DNA of 49,281 bases from a virus (IMGVR_UViG_3300043419_000444:1-49281); one strand, 5' to 3'. Shown: positions 29,261 to 38,655, numbered from the stretch's first letter. The notes: generated by a model not told the origin, from the sequence alone. Translations and numbers: made by a program.

Positions 29261-30688
29261 TTAACCTTTCTTTGACGGCAAACCGCCGCGATTCTTAGTT
29301 GACATGCAACCGATTTGGCCTGAAGCAATCATCTTCATCAAACCGCCACGAGCCATTGAGTATGGTGAGCAAATACCACCTGCGTTGCACACCATGCCTG
29401 CGCAAATGTCCGACGATGGCATGCCACCTGCGGCCTGCTCAGTGATGCAACCGATTGAACCACCTGCGGCTCTGGCTTGAATCAAGCCGCCATGAGCGGC
29501 TTTTAGACCCAACTCTCTGTCCAAGTCTTCGCATCCCGTAGAGCCAGTGCCAGTAGATGTTGACTCAGGTATCACATCAGAATTGGTTGTCCAGCTTGGG
29601 GACTTGCCTGTGAACATTGATTCCAAACCGCCCAAAGTTTTTGTGGCAAGCGTGCCAAGACTGTTTGAGCCAGTGATGTTCTCCAGCATGTTTTTGTTTG
29701 TTTTGGGGTCGTTTTGCAACAAGGCGCCCAAGCCAGTACCGACGGCGGCAACACCAGACAGCGGTGACATGCACAGCGTGGTCTTGGTCGATGTTGGGAT
29801 GCTGTAGCCCTGCAACAAGGTGGACAGGTTTGCCAAGTTGGTCAGAGGGAAGTTCTGCTTGTTTTGCTCGATGGTTTGCTGTTGACCACCAAGGGTTGCC
29901 AAGGCGTTGATACAGGCCAAATTCTGAGTGCCTGCTTGTGTGCCCAAGGCGCCCATGGTTTGGCCTGCTGTATTCAGCAATTGGCCTTCGTTTGCCGCCG
30001 CGCTTGCCGCAGTTTGACCCGCAGTGAGGTTGGCTTGGTTTTGCGCCTGCTGTGCGCTTGCGGTCGTCTGAGCGGCTTGACCCAATGCGCCCTGCTTAGA
30101 CTTCGCCGCGCACAGTGCAGTGGTGTAGCCCTGATTCAGCATTTGAGCGATCTGGGTGTTGAGGTCTTGCTGTGCCTGCTCTTGGATTTGACCCAGCACT
30201 TGAGCGCCACGGCGTGATCCAAATTGACCAGAGCCCACCGCCGCCGCAGTCGCCGCAGGTGACAAGTTCTGACGAATGTTGCGCTGGGCAATATCTGACA
30301 TATTCTGCACGGCTGTCTGGATGTAGGGGCTCATGTACTGAGACGCCAAGCATGCCAAGTTGAGGTTTGCGCCTTGGCAGATCAGTGGCTTGGCGGCGCA
30401 CAGTGGGCTTGCTGTGGTGCCTGCTTGCAGGTATGGCAATGCGGCGCCTGTGACATCCTGCCCGGCGGCTTGGCCCACATAGCCCTGACCAGTTTGGAAT
30501 GCAGGCTGTTGGGTGCCAAAGTTGGTGGCTACCTTGCAAAAGGCTTGCGTCTGTAGCGGTTGTTCACCAGCAAACTTTGCTTGTCCTGCCGCCTCTTGGC
30601 CTTTGGTCGCAAGGCCACTCAGGTAGTCGGTGTAAAAACCCGGCGCTTGCGTCGCCTGAGTTTGTGAGGATTGGAGCATGTTTGCCAT
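29261..30688 (-). CDS. Ejection/internal virion protein, unusually Cys-rich
   Basis: Encodes 475 residues, Gln/Ala/Gly-rich: YMSPYIQTAVQNMSDIAQRNI, then long Q-rich helices (AQQDLNTQIAQMLNQGY; AQTTASAQQAQNQANLTAGQ). This matches the layout of the block A protein at 487-1722. Thirteen cysteines are scattered through it, many where small residues would be expected (TASPLCAAKPLICQG; GSIGCITEQ; MVCNAGGICSPYS), while the block A counterpart has none. The last ~75 residues are Gly/Met-rich. Confidence 0.6.
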   Translation of the reverse strand: MANMLQSSQTQATQAPGFYTDYLSGLATKGQEAAGQAKFAGEQPLQTQAFCKVATNFGTQQPAFQTGQGYVGQAAGQDVTGAALPYLQAGTTASPLCAAKPLICQGANLNLACLASQYMSPYIQTAVQNMSDIAQRNIRQNLSPAATAAAVGSGQFGSRRGAQVLGQIQEQAQQDLNTQIAQMLNQGYTTALCAAKSKQGALGQAAQTTASAQQAQNQANLTAGQTAASAAANEGQLLNTAGQTMGALGTQAGTQNLACINALATLGGQQQTIEQNKQNFPLTNLANLSTLLQGYSIPTSTKTTLCMSPLSGVAAVGTGLGALLQNDPKTNKNMLENITGSNSLGTLATKTLGGLESMFTGKSPSWTTNSDVIPESTSTGTGSTGCEDLDRELGLKAAHGGLIQARAAGGSIGCITEQAAGGMPSSDICAGMVCNAGGICSPYSMARGGLMKMIASGQIGCMSTKNRGGLPSKKG

Positions 30689-30690
30689 GA

Positions 30691-32688
30691 TTAACCTTTC
30701 ATACCCTTGATGTAGTCAAGCGGTGATTTAGCCTTGGGTGGAATTTTACTTGTGGGTGCTGATCTTTTGTGCGCGCGCAGTTTCTCACGCATGCCGTCCA
30801 AAATCTTGGCGCCTGCCTTGTTGTCGCCACCACCCAGTGCAGTGACGAACCCGGCAGGGAACACATACTCGCCGTCAGCGATCTTTGCAGGCACTGGTTT
30901 GCCCCCGGCGGTGTCCTTGTGTGGCACCTGATGCAAAAAGCCCTCCAAGACCTGTTTTCCGGCCTTGCTGGAGCCGTCTCCGAGCGCCGCAACCACATCA
31001 GCATCCATCACATAGTCGCCGTCGTGCAACATGGCTGGAATGTCGTCTGATTGGCCTGTGCCACCACCGCAAGCATAGTAGCCTGTCAGGCCAGTCACGA
31101 ACTCAGGGTTGTGCCCCTCAGGTGCGGCCTCTTGGTACTTCGCTGGGAGGCCACCACGGGCCATGCCACCAATGTTGCCCGAGGAGGCGATGTGGCTTTG
31201 CATCTGCTTGAGCGGGTTCAGCGTGGGGCCTTGTCTCTTAGAGCCAGCCTGCAACATGCCGCCACTGGTTGGGTAGAACTTGGGCACAAACTTGCCCATG
31301 GCGCCCCATGTTGAGCAAAACGCCGAGTCTGATCCAGTTGACTCCACCGAACTGCCTGCGGCGTAGCCATTGATGTTGCCTAAACCACTGATCACGGGAG
31401 TCTCCTGACGAAAGATGTTGGCGCCGATACCACGATCAGCTAATGCACTGCCCAACTCGGGCGTGATGCTCTTGTAGATGTGGTCAAGGTCGGATGGTGA
31501 CGCCTTGATGCCTTCACCGCTCTCGCAAGGCAATTTGTTGCGAAGCATTTGCTCCTTGGTGCTCAACCATGGCACATTCATGTCGTAGCCACCCATGGCG
31601 GCACAAACTTGACCTGCTCGTGCTTTGATGCCTGCCAAGCGTTTTGTCTGCTGATCGTTAGCCAGCACAGCGTTCTTGACGAAGTTCAAGCCCTGCTCGA
31701 TTTCTTTCTTCGTCAGCGGTGGGTCGTAGCTTCCGGGTGTGCCTTCGCTTGGCGGCTCCAAGATGTCGGAACCGGACACGGTCTCACCTGAACTTTGCAG
31801 GTAGTCCATGTTGTAGGTCTCACCGTCTGGTGTCGTCCATGTCCTAGTCTCTGGGTTGTAATCGTACCCATCCAATGTGATCGTGCCAGAGGTGTTGTCC
31901 AGAGGCGCCTGCAAGCCACCAATGTCGGACTCGATGTATTCGCCAGTGATCTCGTCGTAGTAGCCGGGCCCCGTGGCAGTCGTTGGCGTTGTCAACGGGA
32001 AATCCATCGGGATGGTTGGGTCAGCCGCCAACACATCCTGCTCTGTTGGGCTTGGTGCGTTTTCGTAGGCTTTTTCTGCCTGTGAGCGTGACCAGTCCTC
32101 AAAGTTTTGATCGGAGATGCTCTTTGCGGTGTTACTGATGGCGGTATTCAAGCCGCCAGAGATGGCACCCTGCTCAATGTCGCCACCACGAAGAGCGGCA
32201 CCCGATGCGCCTGCCGCACTGCCACCTGCAATGTTGCTACCAGTCTCTGCGGAGACGCCTTGACCAACTTGTGATGCGGCGTATGAGATTGCGGCCTGCT
32301 TTATCGCCTCCTCTGGGCTTGCGCCATTGGCTATTGCAGAGGCGCCTTGGATGTAGGGGATCAAGTAGTATTGCTGTGTCGCCATCGCCATCGCAATAGC
32401 CGATGTTTTGATCGGGTCATCAAGTGCGGCGGTGATTGTGTTGTCAACCGCAGTGACGGCCTTGTCCAACACATCGCCAACAACATTTCCAACTCCGGAT
32501 GCGACATTGCCAACCGCAGTCGCTCCACCGTCAACGATGTCAACAGCAGTGTCTTTCAGGTCTTCTGCGGCATCCAATACATCGTCCACGATAGGTATGC
32601 CGCCACCACCATGCAGTCGAATGCGTCGGTCGCCGCAATGCTTAAATGCCCCGAGGGGCAACATTCCAAAATGTGGGTCTAATCTCAT
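30691..32688 (-). CDS. Large virion protein with C-terminal tandem repeat
   Basis: Encodes 665 residues from ATG 32688 overlapping the gene upstream (ATGA). Residues ~30-110 are alternately hydrophobic (IPIVDDVLDAAEDLKDTAVDIVDGG; VGNVASGVGNVVGDVL), like the start of 487-1722. Near the C-terminus two ~45-residue units follow each other: IPAMLHDGDYVMDADVVAALGDGSSKAG and VPAKIADGEYVFPAGFVTALGGGDNKAG. Such 'ipa.l.dGEyvf.a.vv.alG.G....Ga' units are widespread in phage structural proteins. Probably part of the ejection/tail set. Five Cys are present. Confidence 0.6.
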   Translation of the reverse strand: MRLDPHFGMLPLGAFKHCGDRRIRLHGGGGIPIVDDVLDAAEDLKDTAVDIVDGGATAVGNVASGVGNVVGDVLDKAVTAVDNTITAALDDPIKTSAIAMAMATQQYYLIPYIQGASAIANGASPEEAIKQAAISYAASQVGQGVSAETGSNIAGGSAAGASGAALRGGDIEQGAISGGLNTAISNTAKSISDQNFEDWSRSQAEKAYENAPSPTEQDVLAADPTIPMDFPLTTPTTATGPGYYDEITGEYIESDIGGLQAPLDNTSGTITLDGYDYNPETRTWTTPDGETYNMDYLQSSGETVSGSDILEPPSEGTPGSYDPPLTKKEIEQGLNFVKNAVLANDQQTKRLAGIKARAGQVCAAMGGYDMNVPWLSTKEQMLRNKLPCESGEGIKASPSDLDHIYKSITPELGSALADRGIGANIFRQETPVISGLGNINGYAAGSSVESTGSDSAFCSTWGAMGKFVPKFYPTSGGMLQAGSKRQGPTLNPLKQMQSHIASSGNIGGMARGGLPAKYQEAAPEGHNPEFVTGLTGYYACGGGTGQSDDIPAMLHDGDYVMDADVVAALGDGSSKAGKQVLEGFLHQVPHKDTAGGKPVPAKIADGEYVFPAGFVTALGGGDNKAGAKILDGMREKLRAHKRSAPTSKIPPKAKSPLDYIKGMKG

Positions 32689-33047
32689 ACCTTAGCCATC
32701 CAGTTGTATTGAGGTAAGTCCGATTCTTCGACATTAACTTTTGCTCGACGCAAAATTGACAAGATCGCCTCGTTGTCTGCCTTGCCATACACGGCACGCA
32801 GGTTTGTTTTGCGAACTGTTTCGATGAAGTTGCGCAGTGAAGCCACCAGCGAAAGAGGCGCATCTTTGGTGAAGAGATGTAACTCAGCCGCCTCTGGAGA
32901 AAAGCGAGTTAACAGCAATACCGTATTGCCAGATTGCAACAGTGTGGCGTTTCCTTTTTTGACCATCAACGCAATGGTTCTTAGCATTTTTTCTGGGTCA
33001 ATATTGCGACTCAATGCGTCTTCACGAATAATTTCCGATGGTGTCAT
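32685..33047 (-). CDS. Small virion-associated protein, possibly GNAT-like
   Basis: Encodes 120 residues from ATG 33047, overlapping the stop upstream (ATGA). Beta-rich centre (NATLLQSGNTVLLLTRFSP; AELHLFTKDAP) and final YGKADNEAILSILRRAKV resemble a GNAT-type fold in layout. Its place (after the gp10-like gene and one small gene, before the ejection proteins) equals that of 176-475 in block A and of T7 gene 13. Enzymatic activity is not implied. Confidence 0.5.
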   Translation of the reverse strand: MTPSEIIREDALSRNIDPEKMLRTIALMVKKGNATLLQSGNTVLLLTRFSPEAAELHLFTKDAPLSLVASLRNFIETVRKTNLRAVYGKADNEAILSILRRAKVNVEESDLPQYNWMAKV

Positions 33048-33280
33048 GTATTCCCCACATTCAAAATTCCGACCGCCTGCTCTGCCCACGGTCTCCAGTC
33101 ATCAAATGCTCTTGAGTCTGGCAAGCCTGATTGCTCAAGGCCACCAAACACAGAAAAGCCATCGACCCACTCCCTCCAGTGCTCTTCGTCTACAACGGAG
33201 AGTTGACGGGTTGCAAACAACTCGCACATCAGCTTGCAGTACTGAGGCCATTCCATTCCGCGAGGGTCGTAGGAAACCAT
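33044..33280 (-). CDS. Small Trp-rich hypothetical virion-module protein
   Basis: Encodes 78 residues: MVSYDPRGMEWPQYCKLMCE, then EEHWREWVDGFS and LPDSRAFDDWRPWAEQA. Acidic and Trp-rich. It starts exactly at the stop of the gp10-like gene. This type of protein is regularly found right after gp10-like genes; role unknown. Confidence 0.6.
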   Translation of the reverse strand: MVSYDPRGMEWPQYCKLMCELFATRQLSVVDEEHWREWVDGFSVFGGLEQSGLPDSRAFDDWRPWAEQAVGILNVGNT

Positions 33281-35298
33281 TATGGGTTACCTGTTCCACG
33301 GACATCGCCTGTGTCGAGGCTTAACAGCACACGACCCATGAAATAGTCACCGTTTTGGGTGTTGCTTCTAAATTTCAAACGCATCTCACGACGCTGTTCG
33401 CGCATGTCCACCTTCAAGGTGGTTGGGTCGAATGGGTAAGGGTCGGACGGTTGATCAGTGTCTTCAGCATAGCCCTTACCAGTGACCACCACGGTCATCT
33501 CATTGACTTGCACAAAGTCGGGTTCGATTCGCTCACAGCGAGTCCAAATGTTGTCGCCGGGCTGTTCGACAGCACCCACCAAACCAGCACGAGCACCGAT
33601 CACATTCGTCTCGAAGAATGAGTCAATCGCGTTGACTTGATTGGTGTAGACCTCGTTGGTGCCTGTCTCGTGTTGCCACAGCGTGTAATCGCCAGTGGTG
33701 TTGACCTCGTTGCCGGCCCAAATTGGCTTGCGGAACACCTCAGAGAACACGCCAGCAGAGCGACGAGCGCCTAATGCTTTGCCTGCGTCGTACCAACATT
33801 TTTCGCGCACATTGTAAATAATGGCGTCGTTGCACTCAGTGCTAGACCCGCTTGGGAAGAACCACCAAATCTCACCCCAACGAGGCACCTTGCTCACCCA
33901 CACTTTTTGGCGTTGGACATAGTTCAAGTTGTCGAAGAAGTAGTTGAAGTTTTGCTTGTTGTCCACCTCTTGCACGACACCGTTGTACATGAGGAAACGA
34001 TCAGAGCCCACCCAGTAGAAGATGCCGTCGTACTCGATGACGCACTGGCTCGACAGAATAGACGACTGCTGAGTGATCAGGTCGTACTTCCAGTAGAAGG
34101 TTTGACTGCCCACGGTGGTGGGCGCGTAGGTGACCCGCACCACGGAATCTAAAGTCCAGAACAGGCCAGCAGGTGATGTTGTGCCGCCACGCACGGGCAG
34201 GCCCTTCACCACCTTGGTGGAGGCCACATTGTTCTCGTTGGAGTCAGCGGATGTCCAGTTGTTGAAGTCGCCTGCCGCGCAGTTCTTGATGAGGCCGTTG
34301 TTGCCATACGCAAACAGGTATGGGAACAGCATCACGATGCCGCCAGACACCGACACATTGTTGTCAAAGGTCAGCGTGACAGTGCCGGATGCAGTGGCGT
34401 TCTTGTCCAGAGTCACAGTCCATATACCGCCAACTTCAAGCGCCGAGACGATTGTGGTGTTGCTTGGGATGCCGGTACCAGTCACGGTCACCCCTGCGCC
34501 CATTGCCGCATAGGTTTGAGCAAATGTCACGGTGGGTGATCCGCTTGTGGTTGTGCCCGATGCAGTGAAGATGCCAATGGGTGCCAGCGTCTCACCGGTG
34601 AACAAGCCAAACATTGGACGAGTGTTCACGGTTGATGTGAGGTCTGCAAGATTTTGGCCGGGGTGAGCGATCAGGTTGTTTTGACCATCGCCTAATGCGT
34701 CATAGCCGATGTCGAATTGCCACAGTGTGTTGGTGTTTGGAGCATAGGTTGTGAGGTTGTCCACATACCCGGCAAAACCAGTGCCAGTGCCACCAATGTC
34801 GGCGGCGTTGATGGTGATGGCTTCGTTGTGGATGTAGTCAATGCCAGCGGCGGTGACCGTCACGCTGAAGACCAAGTTGCTCGACACCACCACGGTAGCC
34901 AACGCGCCCGTGCCTGCCACTGCATTCAGCGGCACATTGGTGTATGTTCCATTGGTGTAGGCCGACCCTTGGTTGGTGATGGTGACGGTTGATAGTGGGC
35001 CGACAGGCTCAATCGGAACAGGGCCAAAGCCCACAGCATCGTCGTTGTCAGTTATCCATCTCTCGATACCGTTGTTGTAGCCAGAGATCACATAGTTGAG
35101 CCCGTCGCTGGCACTCATGATCATTCCACGGCTTATCCCCGTAGCGTCCAAAAATGACCCGTTGTACCCACCGATTTTTCTTGGGCGGCTGTACTGGAAC
35201 CTCACCCACTTGCCGTCCACATAACTCACCGATGCGAACTGGGTGCTGTCCCTCTGAATCCCCGGCCCGACCTGTAGGGTGACGACCTTCGCTGTCAT
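33280..35298 (-). CDS. P22 gp10-like DNA stabilisation/tail protein
   Basis: Encodes 672 residues. The start (LQVGPGIQRDSTQFASVSYVDGKWVRFQ, then RPRKIGGYNGSF) is the signature of P22 gp10-type proteins that close the head-tail channel after packaging; these are usually ~470-500 residues. The excess lies in two beta-rich inserts: ~95-180 (STVTITNQGSAYTNGTYT) and ~255-315 (GTTTSGSPTVTF, then GNWTVTLD-like). The conserved body resumes with LFPYLFAYGNNGLIKN and DRFLMYNGVVQEVDNK, ending with RLKFRSN and GRVLLSLD. It belongs to block B; a fragment of a related gene starts the window. Confidence 0.75.
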   Translation of the reverse strand: MTAKVVTLQVGPGIQRDSTQFASVSYVDGKWVRFQYSRPRKIGGYNGSFLDATGISRGMIMSASDGLNYVISGYNNGIERWITDNDDAVGFGPVPIEPVGPLSTVTITNQGSAYTNGTYTNVPLNAVAGTGALATVVVSSNLVFSVTVTAAGIDYIHNEAITINAADIGGTGTGFAGYVDNLTTYAPNTNTLWQFDIGYDALGDGQNNLIAHPGQNLADLTSTVNTRPMFGLFTGETLAPIGIFTASGTTTSGSPTVTFAQTYAAMGAGVTVTGTGIPSNTTIVSALEVGGIWTVTLDKNATASGTVTLTFDNNVSVSGGIVMLFPYLFAYGNNGLIKNCAAGDFNNWTSADSNENNVASTKVVKGLPVRGGTTSPAGLFWTLDSVVRVTYAPTTVGSQTFYWKYDLITQQSSILSSQCVIEYDGIFYWVGSDRFLMYNGVVQEVDNKQNFNYFFDNLNYVQRQKVWVSKVPRWGEIWWFFPSGSSTECNDAIIYNVREKCWYDAGKALGARRSAGVFSEVFRKPIWAGNEVNTTGDYTLWQHETGTNEVYTNQVNAIDSFFETNVIGARAGLVGAVEQPGDNIWTRCERIEPDFVQVNEMTVVVTGKGYAEDTDQPSDPYPFDPTTLKVDMREQRREMRLKFRSNTQNGDYFMGRVLLSLDTGDVRGTGNP

Positions 35299-36518
35299 CA
35301 GAATGCTCCACCGTTGATACCCACTGGCAAAAGCAAACCTGTCGATGTCAACTTACCTGCTTCGGCTCCGTTGATCGCAAGGCCAAGCTGGTTGGTCGCG
35401 GCAAGGAACAAGCCTGTAGTTGCGCTACCAGAGAATGACAACGAGGGTGCGGCGGCAGAGCCGTTACCCAAGGTCAATGCACTGATGAAGCTGGTTGTCG
35501 CGGTTTGCGCGTTGTAGATGTTTGTGCCGTCGCAGATCGCAAGAATGGTTTGACCCTGAGGCAGAACCAAAGTCAATGCACCACCACCAGCGCCAGTGCT
35601 GAATGTCAGCGTAAAGGAGCCGGTTGTGGTGTTGCGAAACGAATACAACTGCACTGTCGGTGGCACGATGACCGTGCAGTTCGATGTGAGCGTGCCTGTG
35701 TATTCTTGGATGATGTTTGAAGCCTCGGCAGAGGTCAAAGTCACTGTGCCACCGGTCACATTCTTTACCAACTGGGTAAAGAAAAACTCGGCAGACTGAC
35801 CGTATGCGTATGAATACCAGTTCAAGCCATTTGACACAACAACGAACGACTCGTTGATTTGCAGTTGCGCACTCACTTGACCATCGATGGTGTCCGTGCC
35901 AGACAGAGCGATGTTGCAGATGCCTGTGCCGTCGTTCTTGATGACAGCAAACCACTGTGAGCCCACACCAACCGCTGAAGGCAGTGTGATCGTGCCCGCG
36001 CCACCTTCCCAAACCAACAAGGACGAGCGGTCATTGATGCCGACCAAGTAGTCCGAACTGATGAGGGTCACAGGGGTCGCTGTGTTCAGCGTGGTGCTGA
36101 TTGCCTTGAGTCCGTACCCGGCCAGTGTGGCGGCGTTGGCTGACGATGTGCCAGCGCCGAAGGTCACGGTCTCCCACGAGCCATTGATCGTGGTGTTGTC
36201 GGTCACATAGATGTACTCTGCGATGCCAGATGCAATCGCCACGATGGTGTTACCACTCGTGTCCACCACGGTGAACGAGTTCGATCCGATGTTGCGCACC
36301 AGCGTACTCTGACCCACAGACACTTGCGTGGCTGGAGGCATGAACACATCAAGACCTGTGGTGGTGGCGGTGATCTCGATGATGTTGGCGACAACGCTGT
36401 CAGTGTTGCCGTTGATGGGCCACTGCAAAACGGTATCGGTGGAGATGGACAGTTGCTCGTAGCCCACCTGTGATGGGCTGACCGTCTGGCCTGTGTAGGG
36501 CGAGGTATATGTTGTCAT
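35298..36518 (-). CDS. Virion appendage/tail protein, beta-rich
   Basis: Encodes 406 residues starting MTTYTSPYTGQTVSPSQVGYEQLSIS. Almost entirely Thr/Ser/Gly/Val, as in tail spike and fibre proteins, with repeated strands of ~20 residues. It ends LLLPVGINGGAF, much like the GISGGAF end of the fibre protein at 44612-46930, so both may share a C-terminal unit. It follows the GIY-YIG gene with an ATGA overlap. Probably part of the tail or head decoration. Confidence 0.6.
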   Translation of the reverse strand: MTTYTSPYTGQTVSPSQVGYEQLSISTDTVLQWPINGNTDSVVANIIEITATTTGLDVFMPPATQVSVGQSTLVRNIGSNSFTVVDTSGNTIVAIASGIAEYIYVTDNTTINGSWETVTFGAGTSSANAATLAGYGLKAISTTLNTATPVTLISSDYLVGINDRSSLLVWEGGAGTITLPSAVGVGSQWFAVIKNDGTGICNIALSGTDTIDGQVSAQLQINESFVVVSNGLNWYSYAYGQSAEFFFTQLVKNVTGGTVTLTSAEASNIIQEYTGTLTSNCTVIVPPTVQLYSFRNTTTGSFTLTFSTGAGGGALTLVLPQGQTILAICDGTNIYNAQTATTSFISALTLGNGSAAAPSLSFSGSATTGLFLAATNQLGLAINGAEAGKLTSTGLLLPVGINGGAF

Positions 36519-37045
36519 GCTATTTCCCTTTGTGCTTTTTTAATCGCCATGGTTGCCGCAAAAGCCGCCTTCCTTTTGGCTACATGCTCAGGGGATTGCG
36601 CCACCCCTTTGCGTCCATTTGGCTTGCCTTTTCTACCGTTGGGCTTACCTTTTCTAGCCGCACTTATTTTTTCACCAAGTTGTTTCCTCAACTCTGAATC
36701 GGCCCAAGTTTTTTTATTGGACTCTCTGATTTTTTCTTTGTGCTCTTCGGTCTTTGCCATGCCCATAGTCCCGTCGCCACCATCAGTCATGTTGTAGCCA
36801 TGGGGCATCTTGGTGTTGTGCTCGGCAATAAGCATGCGCTCAATCATCTTTGCTGACTCGGCATCAAAGGCGTCTGCAATGTGGGTAAAAACAAAAGCGT
36901 CGATGCCATACTTTTTGATGGCCTTGTGGATCAACTGCCCTTCATTGGCGTTGCGGTGCCGTCTCCAACGAGTTTGCAAGTCTGCCGCGATGCCAACATA
37001 CTGTTTGGCATTTGCAGTGCAGGTGATGATGTAGACCGAATACAT
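36515..37045 (-). CDS. GIY-YIG homing-type endonuclease
   Basis: Encodes 176 residues. Residues 1-90 are a GIY-YIG nuclease: SVYIITC (Y-I-I), KQYVGIA, a conserved Arg region, and Glu in AKMIERMLIAEHN. The C-terminal part has NUMOD3-like repeats (MAKTEEHKEKIRESNKKTW; KGKPNGRKGKPNGRKG). Such proteins are free-standing homing endonucleases of phages. It lies between two structural genes; no dead stub of either neighbour is visible, unlike the HNH cases. Two bases from the gene upstream, overlapping the gene downstream (ATGA). Confidence 0.85.
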   Translation of the reverse strand: MYSVYIITCTANAKQYVGIAADLQTRWRRHRNANEGQLIHKAIKKYGIDAFVFTHIADAFDAESAKMIERMLIAEHNTKMPHGYNMTDGGDGTMGMAKTEEHKEKIRESNKKTWADSELRKQLGEKISAARKGKPNGRKGKPNGRKGVAQSPEHVAKRKAAFAATMAIKKAQREIA

Positions 37046-37047
37046 GA

Positions 37048-37686
37048 TTAAGAATCCACTGCGACGGCTTGACGATCACCAACACGCGCCACATCCTCTG
37101 CTTTGAGGGCTTGGAGCGATTCAGTATATTTTTGCTGGAAGATTTGACGCTGGTCGTTCTTCAAGAACTGCATGGCCTGCAACAGCGTGCCAAACAGCAT
37201 GGCGTTGGGCGCGTTTTGAGTCAGCCAGTTGGTTTGGTTGGTCGAACTCAAGGGAGAGATGCGCTCGTAGTAGAGCACCTCAAATGCATAGTCATCGTCT
37301 GGTGTTGGCGCAAGGTACCAGTGCTCCCAGTCGGTGTCGGCGTAATACAAGGGCACATCAGTCTGGTCGGCGTCAGGCCAGTAACTCTTGAGGTATTCGT
37401 ACCTGCGCAGGTAGACGGGTTGCTTCTTCCCAGCGACGGTCACGCTCATCGACACCGTTTTGCGCCAGCGTGCAGGCTTTTGCAGGATGGCGTTATCGGC
37501 GGTCATGTTGGCCTCAACGACCTGCAATTGACCCAGCGTCTTGATTTCCTGAGCGATTTCAAACTCAGCCAGTGAGATGAATGTGGGGATGGCGTTGACG
37601 ACAGCGGTGTCTTGCCGCTCCAAGTACTGAAGCACCATGGAGGTCAAACTATCGTAGGTCATCACCCATGATGGGGTAGTCGTCAT
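37048..37686 (-). CDS. Head-tail connector/adaptor-like protein
   Basis: Encodes 212 residues: LTSMVLQYLERQDTAVVNAIPTFISLAEFEIAQ near the start, then YEYLKSYWPD and EHWYLAPTP, ending MQFLKNDQRQIFQQKYTESL. This pattern is that of a conserved podovirus adaptor (DUF6682-type) that lies under the portal. Its position ahead of the gp10-like protein, with lysis genes just upstream, fits that role. Confidence 0.65.
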   Translation of the reverse strand: MTTTPSWVMTYDSLTSMVLQYLERQDTAVVNAIPTFISLAEFEIAQEIKTLGQLQVVEANMTADNAILQKPARWRKTVSMSVTVAGKKQPVYLRRYEYLKSYWPDADQTDVPLYYADTDWEHWYLAPTPDDDYAFEVLYYERISPLSSTNQTNWLTQNAPNAMLFGTLLQAMQFLKNDQRQIFQQKYTESLQALKAEDVARVGDRQAVAVDS

Positions 37687-37733
37687 TTCAGTCCTTCACT
37701 TTCGGGTTATTTTCTCACCAGATAGCCTCAGCA

Positions 37734-38201
37734 TCAAGCATACGGGCGAGTGCCTGCCTTGTCGATGATCAGCTTGGACTTTCTTGGTGCGTCGCCCTCG
37801 TTGGTGGTGATCGAAACATGCGTCCAGCGGTCGAATTCGCGGATGACCTGCTGGTAGGGCAGGTTGCTGTTGATGATGGCCTTGGTGACCTCGTCAGGGG
37901 TCATGCCGGGCACACGGATGTCAGCGGCACAGCCACGGCGGTGGTCGCTAGTGTTCTTGGAGCCCACGGCGGTGTTGACAGCCTCGGAACGAAACGCGCT
38001 GTTGACCATGATGGGCTTACCACCCAAGACGGTCTTCAAATCCTCCAAGAAGGCCGCAAGACGACTCAGGTTAGCCACGGCATTCACCGTCACTTCTTTG
38101 CCGTCTATGACGCACTTTTCGGCCTCTGTGGGGGTGTTGTCGTGCTCACGGTGGTCGGTGTGTGTCAGTTCTTCAAATGTGAAGTGTTCGCTCAAATTCA
38201 T
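37734..38201 (-). CDS. Endolysin, peptidase M15 (D-Ala-D-Ala-type)
   Basis: Encodes 155 residues. Zinc ligands of the M15 family are visible: His87 and Asp94 in SDHRRGCAADIRV, and His128 in WTHVSI, with Arg71 (SAFRSEAVN) before them. These enzymes cut peptide cross-links in the cell wall, giving host lysis. Directly follows the 3-TM holin gene. No signal peptide, so release depends on the holin. Confidence 0.85.
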   Translation of the reverse strand: MNLSEHFTFEELTHTDHREHDNTPTEAEKCVIDGKEVTVNAVANLSRLAAFLEDLKTVLGGKPIMVNSAFRSEAVNTAVGSKNTSDHRRGCAADIRVPGMTPDEVTKAIINSNLPYQQVIREFDRWTHVSITTNEGDAPRKSKLIIDKAGTRPYA

Positions 38202-38204
38202 GAT

Positions 38205-38654
38205 TTACCCCTTTTTGCCCATAACTTTTTCGAGTGTGCGACCGCCAAAGTAGGCCAACATCACGATTTGACCCCACTGTCCGAGCAGAGTGACATAGGT
38301 TTCGTTGACGCTCAGGCCAAAAGCCGACATCAAAGCAAACAGCAAGTACGCGCTCAGGATGTAGATCAGCGTCATGGGTCGAATGTTTTTTGACAGCCAC
38401 GAGTCGGACGCCATGTCGGCCTTCCAGCGGTCGGTCACATTCTGTTGCTCGACCTCAAACGCCTTGGTGTCGATCTCTCTGAGTTTCAGTGCCAACTCTG
38501 GGTTGGCCTCAAGCGCGGCGGTCACATCAGTGATCGATGCAGGCACGCCCAGCTTGTCAGCGATGGCTTTGACGGCCATGCCACCCATGGGGCCAGCCAC
38601 TGCGGTAGCCAGCGCGGGTGCGGCGCTCTTCAAAATGTCGAGTAATTTGTCCAT
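38205..38654 (-). CDS. Holin, 3-TM GTA/phage type
   Basis: Encodes 149 residues from ATG 38654 behind GGAGTCTGAA. The layout matches the three-TM holin family of phages and gene transfer agents: an amphipathic start (LLDILKSAAPALATAVAGPMGGMA), a charged helical middle, KNIRPMTLIYILSAYLLFALM, and a final segment with YFGGRTLEKVMG. It should permeabilise the inner membrane so the M15 endolysin reaches the wall. Confidence 0.8.
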   Translation of the reverse strand: MDKLLDILKSAAPALATAVAGPMGGMAVKAIADKLGVPASITDVTAALEANPELALKLREIDTKAFEVEQQNVTDRWKADMASDSWLSKNIRPMTLIYILSAYLLFALMSAFGLSVNETYVTLLGQWGQIVMLAYFGGRTLEKVMGKKG

Positions 38655-38655
38655 T

